A stretch of DNA of 64,000 bases. It comes from Sphaerisporangium rufum (GTDB lineage: Bacteria; Actinomycetota; Actinomycetes; Streptosporangiales; Streptosporangiaceae). Numbering within the stretch: the stretch's first letter is position 1; every line of letters begins with the position of its first letter. The DNA is taken from NCBI RefSeq assembly GCF_016863395.1, contig NZ_BOOU01000048.1, forward strand, positions 61,207-125,206. The letters run 5' to 3'. This document shows, in pieces, positions 55,760-64,000 of the stretch. The notes under the pieces are model-generated. The model had not been told where the DNA came from, searched no databases, and saw only the letters and a list, made by a program, of their open reading frames with translations. Both the position numbers and the translations under genes were made by a program.

Positions 55760-57532
55760 GTGAGACTGACTTATACCTCAGACGTGTGGTGGAAGAACGC
55801 CGTCGTGTACTGCCTGGACGTGGAGACGTTCGCCGACGGCGACGGCGACGGGGTGGGCGACTTCCAGGGCGCCACCCAGCACATCGACCATCTGGAGCGG
55901 CTCGGTGTCACGTGCATCTGGCTGATGCCGTTCTTCCCGACCCCCGACCGCGACGACGGCTACGACATCACCGACTTCTACCGTGTGGACCCCAAGCTGG
56001 GCACGCTGGGGGACTTCGTGGAGTTCATGCGGACCGCGCGGGACCGCGGCATCCGGGTGATCGCCGACCTGGTGGTGAACCACACCTCCGACGAGCACCC
56101 GTGGTTCAAGGAGGCCAGGTCCAGCCGGGACTCCCGCTACCGCGACTGGTACATCTGGTCCGACACCCCTGAGCCGGACGACCCCAAGGGCGTGGTCTTC
56201 CCCGACAAGGAGGACAGCCTCTGGGAGTACGACGAGGGCAGCGGCCAGTACTACTACCACCGCTTCTACCGGTTCCAGCCGGACCTCAACGTGTCCAACC
56301 CGGAGGTCGCCGACGAGATCACCCGCATCCTCGGCTTCTGGATGGAACTCGGCCTGTCCGGTTTCCGGGTCGACGCGGTGCCGTTCCTGGTGGAGGGCAT
56401 CCCGGCGCAGACCAAGGAGGCCAAGGAGGCCAAGGCCAAGGAGTCGAAGGACCAGGGCGGCGACGCCAAGGCCCAGCCGGCGCAGACCGACGACAAGCTG
56501 CCGGACGTGCACGACTTCCTGCGCAACACCCGCGCCTTCATGAACCGGCGGGACGGCAGCGCCATGCTGCTGGGCGAGGTCAACCTGGAGTATCCCGACC
56601 TGCTCAAGTACTTCGGCAACGACCTCGGCAACGAGATCACCATGTGCTTCGACTTCATCGGGATGCAGCGCATGTACCTGGGCCTGGCCCGCGAGGACGC
56701 CGCACCGCTGGCCGACTCGCTGCGCGAGCGCCCGGCCCCGCCGAAGGACTCCCACTGGGCGACCTTCGTCCGCAACCACGACGAGCTGACCCTGGACAAG
56801 CTGACCGACGCCGAGCGTCAGGAGATCTTCGACGCCTTCGGCCCGGACAAGAGCATGCAGTTGTACGGGCGCGGGCTGCGCCGCCGGCTGCCCACCATGC
56901 TCGGCGGCGACATGCGCAAGATCAAGATGGTCTACAGCCTGCTGTTCTCCCTGCCGGGCACCCCCGTCCTCTTCTACGGCGAGGAGATCGGCATGGGGGA
57001 GAACCTGGACCTGGAGGGGCGGCTGGCGGTCCGCACCCCGATGCAGTGGACGCCGCACAAGAACGGCGGCTTCTCCGCCGCCGACCCGGGCGAGCTGCGC
57101 AATCCGCTGGTGACCGGGGAGTACGGGCCCGAGCACGTCAACGTGAGCGCGCAGCGGCGCGACCCCGACTCGCTGCTCATGTGGATCACCAAGCTCATCG
57201 AGCAGTACCGCGGCCTGCCCGAGCTGGCCTGGGGCGAGTACCGGGTCCTTGACGCCGGTGACTCCCGGGTGCTGGCCCACCGGGCGGACATCGACGGCGA
57301 GACCGTGCTCGCGCTGCACAACTTCGCCGACGCCGAGATCGAGTGCGAGCTGACCCTGGACGGCCTGGACGACAGCAAGATCCTGACCGACGTGCTGGTG
57401 GACGGCGCCACCAAGATCTCCCCCGAGGGGCGGATAACGGTGCGCCTGGAGCCGTACGGCTGCCGGTGGATGCGCGCCTCCGCCCCCGAGCTGGCCCCGG
57501 CCGGCGCGGACGAGGTCGAGCAGTCACGCTGA
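55760..57532 (+). CDS. GH13 alpha-amylase family enzyme (trehalose-synthase-like)
   Basis: A 590-aa (beta/alpha)8 enzyme. Conserved regions are DLVVNHTSDEHPWF, FRVDAVPFL (nucleophile Asp), LLGEVNLEYP (acid Glu) and VRNHDELTLD (third Asp). The start WWKNAVVYCLDVETFADGDG resembles trehalose synthase-type and related maltose-active enzymes. An unusual Lys/Ala/Glu-rich insertion (AKEAKEAKAKESKDQ) follows the nucleophile strand. It is cytosolic, without a signal peptide. GTG at 55760. It probably isomerises or transfers glucose units in storage or trehalose metabolism, but the true substrate is unproven. Confidence 0.88.
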   Translation: MRLTYTSDVWWKNAVVYCLDVETFADGDGDGVGDFQGATQHIDHLERLGVTCIWLMPFFPTPDRDDGYDITDFYRVDPKLGTLGDFVEFMRTARDRGIRVIADLVVNHTSDEHPWFKEARSSRDSRYRDWYIWSDTPEPDDPKGVVFPDKEDSLWEYDEGSGQYYYHRFYRFQPDLNVSNPEVADEITRILGFWMELGLSGFRVDAVPFLVEGIPAQTKEAKEAKAKESKDQGGDAKAQPAQTDDKLPDVHDFLRNTRAFMNRRDGSAMLLGEVNLEYPDLLKYFGNDLGNEITMCFDFIGMQRMYLGLAREDAAPLADSLRERPAPPKDSHWATFVRNHDELTLDKLTDAERQEIFDAFGPDKSMQLYGRGLRRRLPTMLGGDMRKIKMVYSLLFSLPGTPVLFYGEEIGMGENLDLEGRLAVRTPMQWTPHKNGGFSAADPGELRNPLVTGEYGPEHVNVSAQRRDPDSLLMWITKLIEQYRGLPELAWGEYRVLDAGDSRVLAHRADIDGETVLALHNFADAEIECELTLDGLDDSKILTDVLVDGATKISPEGRITVRLEPYGCRWMRASAPELAPAGADEVEQSR

Positions 57533-57537
57533 CCCTT

Positions 57538-57555
57538 CTCGGGAGGTTTCCCGAG
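57538..57555 (+). terminator. Short hairpin after the GH13 gene
   Basis: CTCGGGA pairs with TCCCGAG around GGTT, starting 6 nt after the stop. It is followed by a second, larger hairpin. Confidence 0.55.
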
Positions 57556-57577
57556 GTGGACGCGGCCTGACCCTGAG

Positions 57578-57608
57578 CCGAGCCCGCCACGGCGGCCGGT
57601 GGGCTCGG
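57578..57608 (+). terminator. Second hairpin after the GH13 gene
   Basis: CCGAGCCCGCC (57578-57588) pairs with GGTGGGCTCGG (57598-57608) with one wobble. With the preceding hairpin it makes a double terminator. Confidence 0.55.
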
Positions 57609-57688
57609 GGTCGGGCCGGGGACGCGTGAGGGCTCGCTCGGGCCGATCTCCGATGTCCGCGTACCCCGCCGGCCGCGACAGTCAGGTC

Positions 57689-58285
57689 ATGACGAATCGA
57701 CTGGCGGCCGCCGGGTTCGCGGCCCTGACCGGCGGGGCGGCTGCGATGATCGCCCTGCACCTGACCGCGGGCCTGGACCCGGTGCACGGCATGATCAGCG
57801 AATACGCCTTCCACCCGGGCGGCTGGCTGCTGCCCGCGTCGCTGGGGTCGTTCGCGGCCGGCTCCACGCTGTTCGCCGTGGAGCTGGCGCGGCGCGGGGT
57901 GGACCGCCGGGCCGCCGTGCTGGTCGGCGGGTGGGGGCTGTGCATGGTGCTGATCGCGGCGTTCCCCACCGACCGGCCGGGGATGTCGCTGTCGGTCTCC
58001 GGTGGCATCCACCGGTACGCCGCCTTCGCCGCCTTCGTCAGCATGCCGGTCGCCGGGCTGCGGCTGGCGGCCCGCGGCGGGCCGCACGCCCGGGCGGTGC
58101 GCGTGCTCAGCCTGGCCGCGGGCCTGTTCCTGCTGCTGGTGGTCGCGCCGTACGCGGTGCGCGCGTTCGGACTCGACCCCGGTGCCGTGCCGGCCGGGCT
58201 CACCCAGCGGCTGGTCGTGGTCACCGAGGTCGTCGTCCTGGCGCTGATCGGCCGGTCGGCCGCCGCACGCGGCCAAGGAGCAGGC
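57689..58285 (+). CDS. DUF998 membrane protein, 3' end unresolved
   Basis: Six hydrophobic helices in about 190 residues, opening MTNRLAAAGFAALTGG. LDPVHGMISEYAFHPGGW and GIHRYAAFAAFVSMPVAG match DUF998. ATG at 57689 has AGG 4 nt upstream. The domain ends near LALIGRSAAARG, but the frame then stays open without a stop until 59812, across the whole malate dehydrogenase gene on the other strand. The end given is the end of the domain, not a stop codon. Either the stop was lost by an indel or there is a long non-homologous tail. Confidence 0.6.
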
Positions 58286-58486
58286 CTTCAGCGCGCAGGA
58301 GCCCCGGACACAGGTCCTGCCGGTCACCGTGTCGACCTGCATCACGCTCATGACCGCTCGCGTGTCCCCGGAGTTCTGCGCAGGCAGGGTGACCTGCCGG
58401 TCGCCGGACCAGTCCACGATGTCCCCCTTTCACCGCGGTCAGACGCGCGGTGCGGGGGAAGGTTCGCCGCGGCGGCCGGGGCGCGA

Positions 58487-58519
58487 CGCCGGCCCGGGGC
58501 GGTCGGCCCGGGGCCGGCG
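58487..58519 (-). terminator. Hairpin terminator of mdh
   Basis: CGCCGGCCC (58487-58495) pairs with GGGCCGGCG (58511-58519) around 15 nt, 9 nt after the mdh stop at 58529. No T-run. Confidence 0.6.
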
Positions 58520-58528
58520 AGATCGTGG

Positions 58529-59563
<1,035 letters not shown>

Positions 59564-59714
59564 TTATCCCGTGGCACGCTCGCCTCCACCACGCAGGTCC
59601 GTTTCCAGGACGAGTGCCCGCCTGGCCGCCATACCGGTCATGACGTGCCTCGCGGGCCTTCTCCCTGGTGTCCGGCGAAGCCCGCCGCCCCACCGGGGGC
59701 GGACCGGCACCGGG

Positions 59715-60086
59715 TCAGCGGCCGGAGATGTAGTGCAGGATCACGTTGTGCACATGGTGGCACTTCTGCTCGCCCCGGAACTCCATCTCGTACACGTGGG
59801 TGCCGACGTTGATGGCGATGGCGCCCGACGAGAAGAAGGAGCCCGCCATCGACTTGTTGCTGACCACGCTCACGCTCGTGATCTTCGAGTACGGGATGCT
59901 GGTGATCGCCACCTTCTTGCCGACGAACGACTTGTCCTGGATGATCACTCGCCGGTCGGTCAGGCCGAGGAAACCGGTGCCGGCGCCGGTGGCGTCGTAC
60001 ACCGCGATGATCTCCTCGCCTTGCAGCAGCCCGCTCTGGATCTGCTGTAACTGCTCGGCCCGGTCGAACGGGATGTCTCGGCTCAT
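59715..60086 (-). CDS. Bacterial PH-domain-like protein
   Basis: A 123-aa protein with the beta-rich pleckstrin-homology-like fold of YvbH/bPH proteins: QGEEIIAVYDATGAG, LTDRRVIIQDK and IPYSKITSVSVV. No signal peptide or membrane helix. Function is unknown; such proteins are often stress-related. AAGGAG lies 5-7 nt before ATG 60086, a strong ribosome site. It follows tex by 64 bp on the same strand, so it may share the transcript. Its codon use is a little less G/C-biased than its neighbours. Confidence 0.8.
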   Translation of the reverse strand: MSRDIPFDRAEQLQQIQSGLLQGEEIIAVYDATGAGTGFLGLTDRRVIIQDKSFVGKKVAITSIPYSKITSVSVVSNKSMAGSFFSSGAIAINVGTHVYEMEFRGEQKCHHVHNVILHYISGR

Positions 60087-60150
60087 CGGTGCTCCTTGTC
60101 CGGCTTCGGGCATGCGGGTCGGCGTCGGCCGCCACCAGGCATGGTCGTGG

Positions 60151-62577
60151 TCAGTCCAGTCCCTTGTCCAGGCCGGCCTTGCGCAGGGCCTCGGCGAGGG
60201 CGCCGCCGGGCTGCGGGCCGCGGTCCCGGCCGCCGCGACGGTCGGCGCCGCCCTGGCCGCCGCCCCGGCGGTCGCCGCCGCGGCCGGCCTGGCCGCGCCC
60301 GCCCGCGCCGCTCCGGCCGCGCCCGTCCTGGCCCCCGCCGTCGCGGTCCCGGCCGCCCTCGGCCCCGCGGCCGCGCCGGCCGCCGGCGTTCGGCCCGGCG
60401 GCCTCGTCGTCCAGGCGCAGGGTGAGCGAGATGCGCTTGCGCGGGATGTCGACGTCCAGCACCTTCACCCGGACGATGTCGCCCGGCTTGACCACCTCGC
60501 GCGGGTCCTTGACGAAGTTCCGTGACATCGCCGAGACGTGCACCAGGCCGTCCTGGTGCACCCCGACGTCCACGAACGCGCCGAACGCGGCCACGTTGGT
60601 GACCACGCCCTCCAGCAGCATCCCGGGCTCCAGGTCGGAGATCTTCTCCACGCCCTCCTTGAAGGTCGCCGCGCGGAACGCCGGGCGCGGGTCGCGGCCC
60701 GGCTTCTCCAGCTCCTTCAGGATGTCGGTGACGGTGGGCAGGCCGAAGGTGTCGTCGGCGAACCGGCGCGGGTCGAGCCCGCGCAGCACGGCGGCGTTGC
60801 CGATCAGCGTGGCGATGTCCCCGCCGGCGGCGTCGATGATGCGGCGCACCACCGGATAGGACTCCGGGTGCACGCTGGAGGCGTCCAGCGGGTCGTCCCC
60901 GGCGGGGATGCGCAGGAAGCCCGCGCACTGCTCGAACGCCTTCGGCCCGAGCCGCGGCACGTCCTTCAGCGCGCGGCGCGAGCGGAACGGGCCGTTGGCG
61001 TCGCGGTGCTGCACGATGTTCCCGGCCAGGCCGGAGCCGATGCCGGACACCCGGGTGAGCAGCGGTGCGGAGGCGGTGTTCACGTCCACCCCGACGGCGT
61101 TCACGCAGTCCTCCACGACGGCGTCCAGCGACCGCGACAGCTTGGTCTCCGACACGTCGTGCTGGTACTGCCCGACCCCGATCGACTTCGGGTCGATCTT
61201 CACCAGCTCGGCCAGCGGATCCTGCAGCCGGCGGGCGATGGACACCGCGCCGCGCAGCGACACGTCCAGTTCCGGCAGTTCCTGGGAGGCGTAGGCGGAG
61301 GCCGAGTAGACCGACGCGCCCGCCTCCGACACCACCACCTTGGTCAGCTTCAGCTCCGGGTGGCGCTTGATCAGATCGCCGGCCAGCTTGTCGGTCTCCC
61401 GGGAGGCCGTGCCGTTGCCGATCGCGACCAGCTCCACCTGGTGCGCGGCGGCCAGCCGGGCCAGCACCGCGATCGACTCGTCCCAGCGGCGCCGCGGCTC
61501 GTGCGGGTAGATTGTCTCGGTGGCGACGACCTTGCCGGTGGCGTCGACCACCGCGACCTTGACCCCGGTGCGCAGCCCCGGGTCCAGCCCGATGGTGGCC
61601 CGGGTGCCGGCCGGCGCGGCGAGCAGCAGGTCGCGCAGGTTGGTGGCGAAGACCCGGACCGCCTCCTCCTCGGCCGCCTGCCACAGGCGCATCCGCAGGT
61701 CGATGCCCAGGTGCACCAGCACGCGGGTGCGCCACGCCCAGCGCACAGTGTCCAGCAGCCAGCGGTCGGCCGGCCGGCCGCGGTCGGCCACCCCGAACCG
61801 GCGGGCGATCCGCGCCTCGTACCGGCTCGGCGTCCCCGGCTCGGGGGTCTCCGCCTCCGGCTCCAGCGCCAAGGTGAGGACCTCCTCCTTCTCGCCGCGG
61901 AACATCGCCAGCACCCGGTGCGACGGCAGCCGGGTGAACGGCTCGGCAAAGTCGAAGTAGTCGGAGAACTTGGCGCCGGCCTCCTGCTTCTCCTCGCGGA
62001 CCCGGGACACCAGCCGGCCGTTGGCCCACATCAGCTCGCGCAGCTCGCCGATCAGGTCGGCGTCCTCGGCGAACCGCTCGACCAGGATGGCCCGCGCCCC
62101 CTCCAGCGCGGCGGCGGCGTCCGCGACGCCCTTGCCGGCGTCCACGAACGCCGCGGCGGCGGCCTGCGGGTCGACCGACGGGTCGCCGAGCAGGCCGTCG
62201 GCCAGCGGCTCCAGCCCGGCCTCCCGGGCGATCATCGCCTTGGTGCGCCGCTTGGGCTTGTAGGGGAGGTAGATGTCCTCCAGCCGGGCCTTGGAGTCGG
62301 CCGCCATGATCTGGGCCCGCAGGTCGTCGTCCAGCCTGCCCTGCGAGCCGATGGACTCCAGGATCGCCGCCCGCCGTTCCTCCAGCTCGCGCAGGTAGCG
62401 CAGCCGCTCCTCCAGGGCGCGCAGCTGCGCGTCGTCCAGGCTCTCGGTCGCCTCCTTGCGGTAGCGGGCGATGAACGGCACGGTCGCGCCGCCGTCGAGC
62501 AGCTCGACCGCGGCGCTCACCTGGCGCTCGCGCACGCCGAGCTCTTCGGCGATCTTCTGGTGGATGGAGGTCGTCAC
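60151..62577 (-). CDS. tex: Tex family S1 RNA-binding protein
   Basis: An 808-aa transcription accessory factor. It has the Tex N-terminal helices ([25 protein letters not shown] in several pieces), a YqgF-like core ([17 protein letters not shown]), helix-hairpin-helix repeats ([15 protein letters not shown]) and an S1 domain ([20 protein letters not shown]). The last about 85 residues are a Gly/Arg-rich tail with RGG-like repeats, probably a further RNA-binding extension. GTG at 62577 gives the normal start [13 protein letters not shown]. Tex binds RNA and affects transcription and translation under stress. Confidence 0.95.
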   Translation of the reverse strand: MTTSIHQKIAEELGVRERQVSAAVELLDGGATVPFIARYRKEATESLDDAQLRALEERLRYLRELEERRAAILESIGSQGRLDDDLRAQIMAADSKARLEDIYLPYKPKRRTKAMIAREAGLEPLADGLLGDPSVDPQAAAAAFVDAGKGVADAAAALEGARAILVERFAEDADLIGELRELMWANGRLVSRVREEKQEAGAKFSDYFDFAEPFTRLPSHRVLAMFRGEKEEVLTLALEPEAETPEPGTPSRYEARIARRFGVADRGRPADRWLLDTVRWAWRTRVLVHLGIDLRMRLWQAAEEEAVRVFATNLRDLLLAAPAGTRATIGLDPGLRTGVKVAVVDATGKVVATETIYPHEPRRRWDESIAVLARLAAAHQVELVAIGNGTASRETDKLAGDLIKRHPELKLTKVVVSEAGASVYSASAYASQELPELDVSLRGAVSIARRLQDPLAELVKIDPKSIGVGQYQHDVSETKLSRSLDAVVEDCVNAVGVDVNTASAPLLTRVSGIGSGLAGNIVQHRDANGPFRSRRALKDVPRLGPKAFEQCAGFLRIPAGDDPLDASSVHPESYPVVRRIIDAAGGDIATLIGNAAVLRGLDPRRFADDTFGLPTVTDILKELEKPGRDPRPAFRAATFKEGVEKISDLEPGMLLEGVVTNVAAFGAFVDVGVHQDGLVHVSAMSRNFVKDPREVVKPGDIVRVKVLDVDIPRKRISLTLRLDDEAAGPNAGGRRGRGAEGGRDRDGGGQDGRGRSGAGGRGQAGRGGDRRGGGQGGADRRGGRDRGPQPGGALAEALRKAGLDKGLD

Positions 62578-62658
62578 GATCGGGGTCCGCCTTCGCTTCT
62601 GAGGTCCGCAGAAGATTCTGCATGCTCGGCGGACCGGTTGTCGCGCCGCCGCCGAAAC

Positions 62659-62696
62659 GCCAGGGGCCGGGAGGCGCCCGCCTCCCGGCCCCTGGC
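62659..62696 (-). terminator. Strong hairpin terminator of the chitinase gene
   Basis: A perfect 16-bp stem, GCCAGGGGCCGGGAGG (62659-62674) with CCTCCCGGCCCCTGGC (62681-62696), and a 6-nt loop, 37 nt after the stop at 62734. It is the strongest terminator in the window. Confidence 0.8.
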
Positions 62697-62733
62697 CGCG
62701 CGGCGGCCGCCCCGGCCACCCGCGCGGGTCCGG

Positions 62734-64000
<1,267 letters not shown>

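Overview
The window is about 64 kb of very GC-rich DNA with frequent GTG starts, G/C at most third codon positions, and many neighbouring genes that overlap by 4 bp (ATGA or GTGA). These features, a mycothiol-type maleylpyruvate isomerase homologue, ECF sigma factors, a BTAD/AAA regulator and several actinobacterial DUF families point to a filamentous actinomycete. Streptosporangiales or Thermomonosporaceae is my inference. I saw no rRNA, tRNA, CRISPR array or intact insertion sequence.

Region 1 (1-8615, all minus strand) is an exopolysaccharide operon read from 8615 towards 195. It encodes a small membrane protein, a CelD/BcsL-type GNAT, two GT2 glycosyltransferases, a polysaccharide deacetylase, a Wzx-like flippase and a large GT-C-like membrane protein with an acidic repeat tail. 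A broken sugar-ABC permease remnant lies at the left edge.

Region 2 (8882-22746) is mixed. It holds an ECF sigma factor fused to its own zinc-finger anti-sigma-like domain, membrane span and outer domain; a solute-binding/VWA protein; a cation-efflux-like protein; a DUF4184 protein; a SpoU rRNA/tRNA methyltransferase; a SnoaL-tailed sigma factor followed by a VOC protein; a mycothiol-type isomerase; a lower-GC XRE-ImmA/PIN toxin-antitoxin-like pair with an operator over its start codon; a D,D-carboxypeptidase; and an AA10 lytic polysaccharide monooxygenase.

Region 3 (22761-34820) holds a large BTAD/AAA regulator, a YbhN-type membrane protein, a PIG-L deacetylase and a GT4. It also holds a defence-like group: a PycTM (Pycsar effector-like) membrane protein diverging from an AAA ATPase with a nuclease-like tail, with a perfect 57-bp palindrome between them and a possible 31-aa peptide gene downstream. 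A YVTN beta-propeller protein follows.

Region 4 (35000-50133) is a second surface-glycan locus, and to me the most novel part. It has UDP-galactopyranose mutase, a NodU/CmcH carbamoyltransferase, a GT2, an ATP-grasp ligase, a flippase, and two copies of a convergent module made of a CapK-like adenylating ligase and a CelD-type GNAT. The two GNAT genes share long stretches of identical DNA. A secreted GH43 enzyme closes the locus. Together the genes suggest a galactofuranose-containing surface glycan decorated by acyl or aminoacyl transfer and carbamoylation.

Region 5 (50376-64000) is mostly metabolism: an XRE/TPR regulator with a small partner, an aminoglycoside phosphotransferase-like kinase, pcaB and a fused pcaDC (protocatechuate branch), a GH13 enzyme, a DUF998 protein with no proper end, malate dehydrogenase, a bacterial PH-domain protein, Tex, and a GH18 chitinase with an FN3 domain that runs off the right edge.
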